Assembly (NCBI GenBank): GCA_008508345.1
Contig: QNGE01000419.1
Span: 99,983-163,982, forward strand
Direction of reading: 5' to 3'
DNA length: 64,000 nucleotides
From: Paragonimus westermani
Taxonomy: Eukaryota > Platyhelminthes > Trematoda > Plagiorchiida > Troglotrematidae
The notes below the pieces were generated by a model that did no database searches, was not told the DNA's origin, and saw only the letters and a list, made by a program, of their open reading frames with translations. Made by a program: the position numbers and the translations under genes. Shown piece after piece: positions 1-11,522 of this stretch (position 1 is its first letter; each line of letters starts with the position of its first letter).

Positions 1-425
1 GTCTGACCTGCGAGACAACAGGATATAGGGTTTTCTTGGGGGACCCTACCCGGAGCCAATGACTCAAGAGTCTGAATCACTTGGCAGTGAGAGGCTTGCC
101 TAGCTCGAGGGCGCAGTGAATAAGACAATGATGTCTGATTCTGAACACTGCTGCGCGCACCGGATGTACTCGAGGCTACATCGGGCTTTTGAGAGATAGC
201 TGATGTTTTTCGACCGTATTGGATAATACGCCGGCGGTCACGGTCAACCGTTGGGCGATCGGAGTGCTCTTTGTTTGAGGGTACCTTTTCTAACCCCCCT
301 TCATCCTGATACGGAAGACAGCAGTGCCGCAACTATAAAAATAGTTCTGCTGTATGCTCATAGGATAGTGCCTCACTACTTAAGCACTCCTACGCGGTCA
401 GTAGTGCGACATACAATCCTATGGG
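1..425. repeat. Dispersed repeat R1, copy 1 (cut by window edge)
   Basis: This stretch aligns along its whole length, with many substitutions and small indels, to 44885-45280. Shared blocks include GACAACAGGATATAGG versus GGCAACAGGATGTAGG near the start, a block around TAAGACARTGAYGTCTGAYTC, and TATGCTCATRRGAT near 355. No coding frame is conserved between the copies, so I read it as an untranslated or non-coding part of an interspersed element of unknown class. The left end lies outside the window. Confidence 0.7.
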
Positions 426-1169
426 TGTAACTGCGTTTCGTCTGACTGCTCCCCTTTGGCCTGTCTGACAAGGCTGCACCTGGAAGGACCGGAGTCCTAG
501 TCAGCATAGCCCGCCGGGTCAAAACAGTCCATAAATCCGACCACCTCGTCAAGGTAGCAGTATAGGTCGGTACTTGAACCATAAAGAATGAGATTAACGT
601 TCAAAGATGAAAATGGAAGTTTCGCAAACTTTAGCAGTTGATTGTGGATGTCAATCTTCATCAACATTAAGTTTAGTATAATTCAAGTTATCCAATTCCC
701 GAGTCATTGTACATTATGCAATGTACATGAATGTGGCTACTCTGCGGAACTCTGGTTGTATGAAACCGTGGTATTCAATAGCAGGACTGTGACCTCAGGC
801 AGCATGCTGAACCAGAGGCAACAGAGGGCTAAACTAATAGAAGACCACACATCTGATAATGTTTGTTTTACGATCCCAGAGGAGGCACATTGATGCTGAA
901 GAAACTTCTGGGAACATTAAGTTCGCCTACGTACAAGACACAGCCCAAACAGAAGGTCACCGAAATATCCGCACTAACCAGGAACCACGCAGTAAGTCTG
1001 AGAATGCGCAGAGAACAAGGACTGTTCGATATGGACTGCTCCATCATTCAGTAGAGATAAAAAGCTCGAAAATCGATTAGCGGGTTACATAGAATAGACA
1101 CAACGAGGCGGTTCCTGCCATGTGGCATGGTGGACACCATCAAACTGATCAAAAGTAAACTAGAACAGT
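426..1169. other. No recognisable feature
   Basis: Probably intron of the minus-strand ORP gene, whose next 3' exon is not found between here and position 1. Only short open frames (about 60-83 codons) without splice support or recognisable motifs. Confidence 0.5.
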
Positions 1170-1232
1170 TTTGGTATACAGGGATCGAACCTGTATCCCA
1201 TTGACTGACAACTACTCAACCACTTCGCACTT
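1170..1232 (-). repeat. tRNA-derived sequence (SINE head or tRNA pseudogene)
   Basis: On the minus strand a T-arm is complete: ACAGG, a seven-base loop TTCGATC, and CCTGT (1178-1194), which also forms an internal promoter B box. Upstream, GTGGTTGAGTAGTTG resembles a D-arm/A box. No complete cloverleaf with an acceptor stem can be drawn, so a functional tRNA is unlikely. A tRNA-derived SINE or a decayed tRNA copy fits better. It differs from the four-copy SINE family described elsewhere in this window. Confidence 0.5.
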
Positions 1233-1565
1233 TCCGGAATCATGTCAATGACGTTTCGTTTAACAAGGAGGATGAGATCAATGACGTCTTCAGGCGAGAT
1301 CACCATTATTCATTCCTCTCGTAAGTCTTAAACAGCCCAGGTGGCACACAGTGTGAAGTGAACATGCACAGTGTGGCTCGTCACCACCTTGTTGGACTAT
1401 GTGCAACATGCAACCGAGAAAGTAGGTGAACGATAACATGAGACATCAGCACAGTATGTAATTCAGTCTTTGACTGTTCATTTGATTATTTTGCAAAAGA
1501 GATATTCAACAGATGAAGCAGCCAGACACGAGATGCAAAAACGCGATGATAGTAACTTCACTAAC
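1233..1565. other. Intron sequence, nothing recognised
   Basis: Begins, on the minus strand, with the splice donor GTTAGT directly after the ORP exon at 1566. No repeat or coding signal seen. Confidence 0.5.
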
Positions 1566-1647
1566 CTTACGCCCAGCATGAAAAGCCGTCAGGTACCATT
1601 GGACGAAAGCCATCATGCGAGCCTCGGGGTCCTCGCCAAGAGTGATA
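1566..1647 (-). CDS. Oxysterol-binding protein-related protein (ORP9-like), exon of the lipid-binding domain
   Basis: ORP proteins move lipids (sterols, phosphatidylserine or PI4P, depending on subfamily) between membranes at contact sites. This 82-nt exon encodes GEDPEARM, then WYLTAFHAGRK, which matches the segment of the ORP lipid-binding domain preceding the conserved PYNP(I/V)LGE signature. The minus-strand acceptor is TTCTAAACAG and the donor is AAG|GTTAGT. The exon opens with the third base of a codon, exactly what the preceding exon at 3945-4030 leaves incomplete, and closes on a whole codon. The next exon, which should carry the signature motif, is not in the window, so the gene is truncated by the left edge. 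The family call is strong; the ORP9 subtype is a judgement from residue similarity. Confidence 0.9.
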
Positions 1648-3121
1648 CTGTTTAGAAATAAAATGCAGATCGGATATAGTGAATAAGACAAAACTAACAA
1701 AAAACGTAAGGTAAACTGCGACATGACGCATAGGGAAAACAAACCATAAAACAATCCAACAAAAATATTATGTGCGTGGAAAACGAAGTCAACATCCCGG
1801 ACTCCTGTAACTACAGTTGGAAAAACAAAAGTGATGAAGAGGAGCGATGCGTGGGATGCAGTTAATCATCTCCTCGTTGCAACCCTTCTGTGTATATGAA
1901 CGTATAAACGGCATCCGAGGTGTCAGCTTGTCACATTCAGTGGACCATTTCCATCTACATCATTGCTAGTTGTTCTATTCAATTAGATTTAATTTAAATG
2001 AGTTTTTTTTAAATTTCTTTCCCTTTTGCTAACATTTGCTCTTGAAATATTATTCGTCATTGCTGCGAAGAACAACGGCCCGAGCTATAGTGCCATCGAG
2101 TCAGGCTCATGAATATTCAAGAAAAAATGAGCATGAAGGTCTTAGCCCGGTAGAAATGTTCCATTTTGATTGGATAAATTTAACGGTGTCAGATACACTG
2201 GCGCCATCACATACGAACAGATGCCCAAAGCGCCCGCGTGTAGAACAGAAGGTCATTTTAAAAACTGGGTTGGAGGCCTGTGTCACCGAATCAAATTGAG
2301 GTCCGAATTATGCGGTGGTTGTGATCTACAATAACTTTTCCGAGTACAAACGAGGAGTGTGGCTTGTAGTAAAGAGCAAGCTGTGAACAGGAAGGTTTTC
2401 ATAAATCTTGTTCTCAAGATTGATCGGATACCTCACATTAACAAGTCCTGAGTGAAACAAGGTCAATATGTGCAGACATAACATACAGACTATATATTGC
2501 GCTTCCAAAGTTAACTTCATCAAGGTAGGAAGACAGATCGTGAACACTGAAATCTTGATATACTGACAAAACTTCGGAGAAATGAATCGATAGTCAAAAC
2601 AAATATAAACAGCGTTTCCACGGAACAAACTAGAAGGCTGAAATGAGAATAAAAGTATTACGCATACACACCACCAACCACGAGGACCAGAATCTTCATC
2701 GGGTTTAATGTGGTGGATTTTCGCCCATGACTCAGGTATGTCACAGCTAAGATATCAGACCGATAGATGGTTTCGTCTAGACTGGTGATCGTGCTTCAGA
2801 AGAGATAAATTGCGGTCAAAATGGTAGTGGGGTTGCAGGTATAGAAATTTATTCCATCAAAATGTGGGAGGAAACCCATCTAGAACTTGTCTGATCAAGT
2901 CATTTCCACTCCCAGTGATATTTTACCAGACGTAAACAGGAATAAGCGAATCATGAGGAATTTTTCGAGTTCAAGGGTTGATGCGTATTCTGGTGAAGAG
3001 TGCATAAAGAAGCACAATGGTATTCTGTCCGACAAGGAACTTGCTGGCCGACAGCACACTACAGAAGTGTTCCCCGTGAACCGTGTTCTGCCGTAGTTGA
3101 AAGATAGTACGGCCAAAAAGA

Positions 3122-3163
<42 letters not shown>

Positions 3164-3944
3164 CCTCCGCTTGTTTACTGGTTACACAACAATTTATTTG
3201 CCTGACACCTTGAAAGGGAACGCTTTCTGTGACCGGAACGTTTCGATGCCGATCTGGGCTGTACAACATTTTCGAAACAGTCGAATCATTGGTATCGCAC
3301 AATCACTAACTTCGTAGCCGCCGTGGGAACACTTGAACCTAATAAACTCGGGACTCTCATCAGCCATAGTTCCACGTCTGTTTGTGAATACATTATACGA
3401 CTTTCAAAGACGCCATTTCAACACTTGGGAAGAAATACGTGAAACTCTCGTTCGTCACCTTCTGGCCAAAAAAAAACAACAAGAAAATAGACAGAATTTT
3501 GATAAGTCCCTTCGACAGTTGAAATCATTAGCTAAGGATTGCAACTTTCAGATCAAAATCACGCTTAGGAACAAATAATGCTAATGAAAAGTGCATAAAA
3601 AATCCGGAAGAAACGCGAAACATAAAGCGCAACGATAAAAAAAGGACGAGCACTATTTATCGGAGTAACACTGAACGTGATCAAGGGATTTTTGTTGTCA
3701 GGGTTTTCTTCCTTGAGCAGTTTAAACGATAACAACCAAAGAAGGCTACGGAAACTAACATTGATTACGTCCTGTAGCCATATACTTCAATGCCTCTGGT
3801 CAACCTATCCCAATATTGCTTGGACCGTAGGCGGATAGAGCCGACGGACTACAAAGCTGAGGCTGATTTTCTTCATATCCGTTGGCCCGGTCGTGCACAG
3901 GGAACATAGAAAGTGACAACCAATAGCAAAGACTACGAACTTAC
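1648..3944. other. ORP intron, 2297 nt
   Basis: Lies between two phase-matched ORP exons (donor GTAAGT, acceptor TTCTAAACAG on the minus strand). Apart from the TA microsatellite at 3123-3163 I see nothing structured. The open frames inside it lack recognisable domains. Confidence 0.75.
3123..3163. repeat. (TA)n microsatellite
   Basis: About twenty uninterrupted TA units. Such tracts are usually length-polymorphic and prone to assembly error. Confidence 0.98.
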
Positions 3945-4030
3945 TTGAGAAACAGGTCTGGATGGGCCATGTAATCGGCAAACATTTCCAACAGTGACCG
4001 TTGCTCCAAAATAAACGTGGGCAGTACAAT
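3945..4030 (-). CDS. Oxysterol-binding protein-related protein (ORP9-like), exon of the lipid-binding domain
   Basis: This 86-nt exon encodes IVLPTFILEQRSLLEMF followed by ADYMAHPDLFL. It corresponds to the strongly conserved [24 protein letters not shown] segment at the start of the ORP lipid-binding domain, where the lid and first strands form. The acceptor is GTTGCCCTAG and the donor is the consensus GTAAGT. It starts in phase 0, joining the final Lys of exon 6292-6508. It ends two bases into a codon, and the first base of exon 1566-1647 completes it as Asn. The exon is too short to stand out as an open frame and was found by its peptide. No frameshift or stop is present, so the gene looks intact here. 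Confidence 0.92.
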
Positions 4031-6291
4031 CTAGGGCAACATGAGGGGTCGGCAGAACGAAGCATGATGAGTAGCGAAAACTGATATGAAAAACACATAT
4101 ATGACCAATTTAATGTTAAAACAAATGAGGGAAAACCCATGAATTGTCTAAGTATGCATTACCAGAGAACGGGAATGCTGTTGAAACAGTCCGTCGATAC
4201 GTCCTGACTACTGACTACATGACTGACACAGCACGTGCATACGAAATAGTACTGAGTCGTTCTATTCGAGGATTCGTACGATCTGCTTCAGCTGAATCAA
4301 CCAGCTTTGCGTGTTTAGAAACAGTCGTTCACGAACCTGATCCTATTTGAACGTATTTTTCAAACACTGATTAGCCACCCCCAGATGTGATAAATAAAAT
4401 AGCTCACGTTATTGTGAGGTTGATACAGAGGAAGTCGCTGTAGCCATCACGATTCGTGTTCTAACTGCTTTGGTTAAATAAGAGTTGTCATGGTAAAGTG
4501 CGGTACTCATGGTTGACGGCACCCGTTTCGGATTAGCCTGAAATTAGAACACCACGGGTGTGGACGACCATGAATTTGAACTGTTAGAAGTCGAATAGCG
4601 TTCGCATACGATCTTATCTTTGTCAATGTCACAAGGCAATAAAATGACACGAGCCGTTGAGCGAACTGAACAGCAAGCCCCTCTCTGCCTTATCGTCGTG
4701 GTTTGTGGAGTCCGTTATTAGCGTAACGCACGTGAGCACGGACGTGAGCATAGAACAAAGCGTTCATATTGAGAGCACAGCTTCAATTTGGACAGAAATA
4801 CACACATGTATTGTTCACGTGGTGAGATTTGTGGGTTTTCTTATTAAATGAGTTCGATCGAAGATGAACGCAACACAGCAAATCCACACATTCCCCCGAG
4901 CCACAAGACGACTAATTGTCCAGAGAAGTGGATGAATTGCTAATTTATGAATCACGGATAAGAAAGTAAACTGACATCAGCGGTGTCATGGGAAAAAGTT
5001 ACTTGTCATGTGCGGTGAGTGCTTATGAGCCACACTGTTCAGATTGTCTTACTTACCCAGTGAATGGCACAGCTGCGAAACGTTTTGTGACAGTAAAGCT
5101 GGGTATAGAATATTTTGTCATCAGAGAGAAGGAGGGTCCCAATCTATCTATACATATGGATTGGCACTTTGGAGACGAAGTAGCTCATTTTATAATGGAA
5201 GAACTGAATGTTATGAACTCTTTTCTAGAGAGCCTACCTGGAAAGTGTATCAGAATACGAAAGGTGCGAATGTATGTGAGTGAAATTAAACATGAGCACA
5301 GCACAATCGATTTAAGCGTTGAGCCGCACCCGTTTCTACTATGACTCTCACAGCCGTTGGTCCTGGCAATAGCTCACGAAGTAGCAGACGTATAGGGAGA
5401 AATAGACAGACTTTGTGGTTTGTCAGTTTCCAAAGAAGACACTGGACACAGGTCTATCTGGTCATTACAGTTCACCAAACAGTGCACGTCCTCTTGTTCA
5501 TGTGCATTTGAATTCCGGCCCCCGTATTCATGGGGCAAACATGCTGATTAGTACCCAAGCAACATGCGTTCTTTTCGGGAGTTAGCCTTTTCTGATGGCG
5601 CCTTCAGCCCACAACTAATGCACTGTAGCACATGGTCCTCGTCTAGCCACTCACCCTTCTTAGTTAATGGCTATTCCATAGGTGTACAGTCCACCATTGA
5701 CCTTGAAGTGGGCATTTACTCCTACGTGTACAATCAGACCGATTAGGTCGTTCTAATGTTAAACGAGCTGTTGCGATTTCTGCAGTGAGTCACATACGGT
5801 TGGCGAGCGCGAAAGTATGTTAGCAAGTGTACCTACTCCAACAACGGTAAACCAAAGTGCCCACGTTCGGAAACAAAACGCAATATGTGCTGCATCATTT
5901 CATGTGAACCTGTTGAATAAAAACGATGATATAACCAAAAGGGGAGAGTCGCAAGATAAAATTGACCAGAAAGAGTCAGGCTGCATCAGGAAAACCTGGC
6001 ATCGAGACGTTTTGTCATATTACCTTGTGATTGGTCATAAGGATGCCCGATCGTTTCAAAGGACTTATTTTCCTAACACTAACCGATGGCCCCGTAATCA
6101 GATCTTAGCATTTAAATTGAAGTGAAGGGCTTCGTTGAACCCCGCGAATACTATTATTGCCAGTTAACACAAAGAATTCACTCGTTGTATGACGAATACC
6201 AATCACAGCTCACTGTACTTTTGACCATCAGAGGTATTTTTACGGCCATCTAATCAACTTAGGTAACCACCAATGTGAAAAAAAAACCAAC
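4031..6291. other. ORP intron, 2261 nt
   Basis: Bounded by donor AAA|GTTGGT and acceptor GCCCTAG on the minus strand. It contains a 118-codon plus-strand frame (4988-5344) with no recognisable domain, which I do not call a gene. It also holds a short dispersed repeat at 4516-4546. Confidence 0.7.
4516..4546. repeat. Short dispersed repeat, partner at 58440-58471
   Basis: Shares GGTTGRYGGCAYCCG followed by TTCGGATTAGCCTG with the copy near 58440, at about 27 of 31 positions. The flanks do not align, so this may be the surviving piece of an old interspersed element. Confidence 0.45.
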
Positions 6292-6508
6292 TTTGGTTAG
6301 ATCCATGCCCAGACGGAGTTGTGATAACAGATGTAGCAACACATTTTTGTGGTCTTCTACGGAGCCTAATTCATGTTCCTCCGTAGGTGAGTCCAGTTGG
6401 GCACCCTCGCCAGGTAGTTCTGGTAGGCTGATAGATTCTGAGTCCATATTAAGAATGGGTGAGGGGAAGACACCGTTTTCTGCCAGTTGGCTCACTGATT
6501 CATGGGAA
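6292..6508 (-). CDS. Oxysterol-binding protein-related protein (ORP9-like), exon entering the lipid-binding domain
   Basis: This 217-nt exon has two parts. The first is an acidic, Ser/Pro-rich linker (contains [16 protein letters not shown]). The second is [20 protein letters not shown] followed by MDLTK, which matches the conserved entry into the ORP lipid-binding domain; the GSVE-HK lead-in is characteristic of ORP9. The acceptor is CATTTCCCCATCAG, behind a good pyrimidine tract, and the donor is AAA|GTTGGT. It begins with the third base of a codon and ends on a complete Lys codon, in phase with exon 3945-4030. No stop or frameshift is seen. A signature FFAT motif, which would tether an ORP to the endoplasmic reticulum, is not visible in this exon. 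Confidence 0.93.
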
Positions 6509-7469
6509 CTGATGGGGAAATGAAAGTAGAGAGTAGGTAGAAATAAACACCCCAATGATCACATCTGTGAACGTATCCAGAGAATAAATAAAAAGACGAG
6601 GGATCAGCAGATACGTCTCAGACTCAAAACAGCAGTTGTACCACTGGACAAACAGCGAAAGGTAATTGCAACGAACACATCAAAAACATCTACAATCAAT
6701 AACCACAATCAGGACAGGCGAAAACTCAGATGATCATTCCAGGCCAACCAACAATTTACTACACTGCGCACTATTTGCAGTCCTTGGCTTGGTGGGGGTG
6801 ATGATCAATCGATTACTTCACAAAACAGAACGAAATATGCAGACAACTATTACTGACTTTCCTAACCCCCAAACTATCATTTTTCCATAACGCTGTGTCT
6901 ACAGTAGTGCTCTTTCTTACATTCAATACAAGGTAGGATCACAGATCCGCGTTTCATAGCATGGCAATTCTGGGCTGACCTGAAAAAGCATCGATCGACA
7001 TGCACGGGTTCGCAGGGTTAATCACGCGCAACAATAGCTATAGCGGATCGGAAGAACGGACGTTTCAGTAAGTCGGTTGCAGGCGCACATTACGTCAATT
7101 GGAAAAGTGAAGTAATGGATAGTGTGAAACGGATGAATAGAGGTATAGGATTGCAGCTTTTACTAATAAAAATGGACGTCATGTCAACTTGTCATTGCAA
7201 ATGTGAAAGAGAACGTGGCTAAATGGTGGCACGTGATCGATTCGTGGGCACCACCTGTGGCTGGTGCAAGAAAGCGCACCTGAACTGCAAGTCTAATTGT
7301 CAAATCAATCAGCGAGGAGATTTGATTCACTGTTACGCGATGGTTGCGGGATAATAAGGTTTGTAAAAAATGTGACTTCTGGTATATACCCGCGTACCGT
7401 TTGAATATAAACCCGTGCTTTCCAGTATTAAATTGTGGTGTGCAGTTGAAGAATGATCCAACACCTGAT
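6509..7469. other. ORP intron, no feature recognised
   Basis: First part of the 3442-nt putative intron between exons 9951-10060 and 6292-6508. Nothing structured seen. Confidence 0.5.
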
Positions 7470-7655
7470 GTAAAGTGTAGGCACATTGATGTTGAATGTT
7501 TGAATATAGACGTAATTATTTCCAGTAGTTAGGTCCTATCACGTCCCCTTTTTTCCCTTCTCACTTCCTCTATAGGGTTTGCTTTTTCTTCATAGTTGTG
7601 TGGCAGTTAAGCATTAGTGTGAACCACTGACGCATTGCTGTCTATGATGATGGTG
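7470..7655 (+). mobile_element. RTE-like retrotransposon, 3' end only
   Basis: Starts at a GTGTAGGCACATTGATGTTG block and ends in a short ATG-repeat tail (CTATGATGATGG). It aligns to the 3' untranslated ends of the longer copies at 18740-21770, 34580-35745 and 40047-41960. Only about 185 nt are present, the usual outcome of severe 5' truncation during target-primed reverse transcription. No coding sequence remains. Confidence 0.75.
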
Positions 7656-9950
7656 CAACTGAGACATCCAAGGTCAAGTATGAGTATGAGCTTTGGGCTC
7701 ATAACTGATACGGTTGACCCTAGGTATGCGTCAAGCCAGGTGGCAGACTGGAAAAACCAGCTATCTGCATGTTTCGAGCGGATAAAACAAGATCCGGGAC
7801 GCAAGTCTTCAAAACCAGGGGATCTGGGTCGTTTTAAGATAGAAATCTAATAAAGAGGAGCTACCATTGACCGACAAGGTAGTTAGGTAAGGCAAACCCC
7901 AGTATTGATCACAACGCGTTATACGATGACTTTTGAAAGTACTACACTGCTTGGGACGAAGTGGTCGGACGGAGACGTAAAGCTGTTTACTCTTGAAGGT
8001 TAAACAACAATCATTACGGACACGTATATGCACAGATATTCACAAAAAAAAGAAATAATGACGCGCTAGAAGAATCTTTTCGATAGCTGTTTTGTAAACT
8101 AATAGAAGCATGGCCCATATCAAACAGCGCCTTGAGACACAAGGCAGAATACATCAACCGAATGTGGCAGAAACTTTCAGTGTGATAATTTTGTTGCGTT
8201 TGACGCTGGGTCAATCAACGCGCTCGTTCCAAAAACTCGTGTTAGGGTTCAAATCAAGCGATGAGCCCTAACCTTAGAGAAACTCGGAACGATTTCTTCC
8301 CTTCGAGGGGCACGGGCTGAAAAATCTACCTCAGTTTGAAAGCTGTGGACAGATTTGACTGGTGTTCAGTTTAAATCTGTAAGGATTTCCAACTACTCGT
8401 CAGTTACGGAATGAGTCTTAAAATTTGGCACAGCTAGTAAACTCTGAGACATGCTGCGCGATCCGACGTACCGTGCAGACACCCAAAGCTGCCCAGCTTT
8501 TTCCGGTTTCTGTTTGTCTGAGCCCACTCGGCAAGCATAATCATGCAACGTCAGTAGAACATAGAGAAATACGGTGGCCGAAACTGCACACTAAAGATGG
8601 TATACTTAAACTACAGTTGAGGGGCTTGATAAATCGAGTCAACCGATTATCACACAAGTGTTTAGTATAAGTGAGGTGGTAAATAAACCCGTATGGTGTT
8701 GAAGATGTTGGAAGTAAAAAGGACGGCTTGTTTGAACTGACCTCAATGTCTAAAAAAACACGTCATGAATAGCTTGTTCGAAGACAACATGTGTATCACT
8801 TTGTGTTACGGATTACTAATTAGCAGAATTAACTGTGCCGGGAACGCGCAATTTTCCCAGTGAATTAACTCTTGAGTGCCTGCTGTATCACAATAAAGTT
8901 AGATTGCTTTACTGTAGTTATTGAAATCAGTAGAAAATCACGTATCGTAAGTAACAAACAGATAACCTGACACCCATCGATCACGTTTCAATTAAAAGTA
9001 CACGTTGTCAGACATAGATGCTTCCCTATACCAAGATTAGGCCGTTCGTAATGTTGATACAATGTGCCAGGCCGCTAGATACACGTCATCTAAGTAGTGA
9101 AATTAGCGGATAGTCCACACAACCTTCCAGAGTTTGTCGGTTAACCAGCCTCTTCATCCAGAAGGCTATCGTACATACGTCGGCCTGATGTGAGAGAATG
9201 GCAATGTCCTAAACTCGAGCAGAAATGTTACCCATCATGTTTAGTCCCCAACCGCCCAGGTAAAAAACGGATAAAATAGTGTGTCATCCACATTATCCCC
9301 CAGGGCTTGTCAAAGCGGAGTGTGGACAGCCCTAATGAAACCACGAAACGGGATGGACATGAACATGAACATGGAGTGAGTAAGCCTAGTGGTATGATTT
9401 TTACACACGGTATACCCAAATGCACCGACTACCGGGCGGATATCATCTCAATCGGAATGAACCTACATGAGTCCAATTAGTACAACCCCCTCCTCTCCGA
9501 CTTCATGAAGCTGACCGTGACATGAACAGCCTTGAAACACAGAAGTGGAATTGTCAGTAACGATCAACATCGGAGAGTTGGAAATTAAGGTGGTGGTTGT
9601 TATAAGGATCAGATGAGTTATCTATCAATAAACCGTGTTTTTATAAAGTATGTACTATTCTTTACAGAGGTGTGTGGTGTTGAGGATTCCTTATGACGAG
9701 AGATTGAAGTAGTCGGCAAGGTATTCACGCACGACACGCATAACCCGAGCAAAACACAAAAGAGAAATCTGATGGTACAACCAGATATCATGACATCTGA
9801 ACCGAAAGATTCCAAAATCGGACATGAACAAGCTCAAAGCTTGGTCAATGGTGATGGGGCTCGTTTATTTCGCTGACTGAAACGAGAATTACTTAGGGAA
9901 CATGTGAGTAGGGTTGAAAACGGGCTTACATAATGTAAATGCGCACCTAC
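7656..9950. other. Putative ORP intron, nothing recognised
   Basis: No repeat, tRNA-like sequence or convincing exon was found on either strand. Scattered open frames of 60-110 codons lack splice support. Confidence 0.45.
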
Positions 9951-10060
9951 CTCAAAGATGATCCATCTCCACCGGAAATATATGAGCCAGTCCCAGTAAT
10001 TGCGGCCGATTGACAGTCCGGTTGACCATCGCAACAGTCCTCCGTCCTGTCCGCATGAGC
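9951..10060 (-). CDS. Probable linker exon of the ORP gene
   Basis: The minus strand has a pyrimidine-rich acceptor (TTTTCTTCCTCTTCTGCCAAG), a 110-nt open stretch and the donor GAG|GTAGGT. The peptide begins AHADRTEDCCDGQPDC and ends Gly/Ser-rich (SGGDGSSL). The exon ends two bases into a codon, and exon 6292-6508 needs exactly that; the junction codon becomes Ser. The same frame extends upstream past the acceptor to an ATG in a good context (plus coordinates near 10119), so an alternative first exon starting Met-Thr-Ser-Leu-Ser is possible. The acceptor is AAG rather than CAG, which weakens the call. Low-complexity linkers are poorly conserved, so homology cannot confirm it. Confidence 0.5.
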
Positions 10061-11196
10061 CTTGGCAGAAGAGGAAGAAAATTTGCCCTTGAATTGTTTG
10101 AATCGATCGGACAACGAGGTCATTGGTAAATGTGGGAGCAGAGATAATAGGTGTCAATTAGAGAGTGATTTTGCGCGTCAGCTTACTGCCGAGACATCTT
10201 TGATGATGTAAAGTTCCGCAAACGCCAACATGCTCGACAGGCCAGGAAGCTGAGATCGAAGGACACACAATGTAGTCAGCACTGACTACTGTGATCCTGT
10301 GGTGTGTGCGTGCCTTTGAAACGCGTGGTGTCACGGTCGTGGCAATGCAGATCAAACACAGACGCACGCACAGGCACACTAACCAATCAGCACAAGCCTG
10401 ACAACTGTCGATCGATACCATAAGTTCGTCAGCCAATCCAAAACGGAAACGCGGGGGACAGTTAGGACGGTGGAAGATTGAACGATTCAATCAGGTGAAG
10501 CGAGGACAGCGATCGCCTAAGACAGACTTAGCAGTGTGAAAAGTAATTCGATTAATGTTAATGCGGCGTTAGGGCTCGGACAAAACAACAGTCGGATCTA
10601 TGCTATAACAAGGAAGAGAAAGACACGATGTAAAAGGACAGCAGTTGAGAGTGGAGAGGAGGAATGGCCCAAAATCGTGAATTCCACTTCATATGAATGG
10701 TATAGCATGTGTGACCAACGCGCTCGTCACGGAAGAACGTTTAGCACATCTGTTTCAAATCAGACATGGTAGTGATAGTAAAGACTATGCACTTTTTTAG
10801 CCGGAAGAATGCAATCACCATTTGAACAGTGACTGACAGTTGATGTTAGGTTGACGGTGTTTGGCCTTCAAGCACCTCAACGTCGCCTGGCGTCGAAACG
10901 CTTGTAACTAATATGCGAGGCTCGGCGAACAACTAAGTACTCAGATCCGAATATTAAACACAGGTTGCAAACTACCAGTTACTGATCAACACATTGCGGT
11001 CAAAACGCCTGTTACCTACATTGCGTTGAAAACAAAGCGAGTAAATGGAGTGTTGAATCGTACTATGACGAAAATATATGCATGACCACCAGCGTCACTG
11101 TGACGGAGCTCAGGTCACGGGAGGGAACATACCAATGAAATATAGGCCAGGTAACGAATTGCGAATGCGGTAGACGTACAGTTACACGCAACTAAT
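10061..11196. other. Start of a putative 26-kb ORP intron; nothing recognised
   Basis: No repeat or coding signal recognised here. If exons 9951-10060 and 36263-36377 are adjacent, this intron runs to 36262 and hosts all the elements listed between. Confidence 0.4.
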
Positions 11197-11375
11197 AGAA
11201 ATTGAACATCACTTACAACTCCTCGCAGCTGTTGCATTCCCATAGATAATTCAGTCACCATACTCGAGTTTCGCGCCTACCACGGTTCGCCAGTAGTGCA
11301 TATTTTTGTCACAGCTGGGACTGGAACGCCAGACACATTTTAATGAGGCAACTTTGTTGACTATTGGGCCAATGG
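11197..11375 (-). repeat. tRNA-derived SINE, copy S1
   Basis: Reading the minus strand: an A-box-like TTGGCCCAATAGTCAAC (11356-11372), a degenerate B box GCGTTCCAGTCCC, then the family block TATGCACTACTGGC and the tail block GATGTTCAATTT. The same order of blocks is found in copies at 22195-22375, 36622-36815 and 50205-50410. Transcription by RNA polymerase III would be expected for an intact copy; this one is diverged. Confidence 0.65.
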
Positions 11376-11379
11376 CCGC

Positions 11380-11522
11380 ACATCAGGCAAGGTCACTGTC
11401 AACATCATAGACAGCAATACATCAGTGGTTTTCACTGACACTTGACTGCTAAACAACCATGAAAAATAGCAAACCTTGCAAAGGAAGAGGGAGAGAAGAA
11501 GGGACCTTACTAGTAAAAATAG
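11380..11522 (-). mobile_element. RTE-like retrotransposon, 3' end only
   Basis: The minus-strand sequence matches the 3' untranslated end of the RTE family: a pyrimidine-rich tract, GCAAGGTTTGCT, then CACTGATGTATTGCTGTC and TATGATG. About 140 nt remain, with no coding sequence. It sits next to SINE S1 in the same orientation, within a few bases. Confidence 0.7.
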
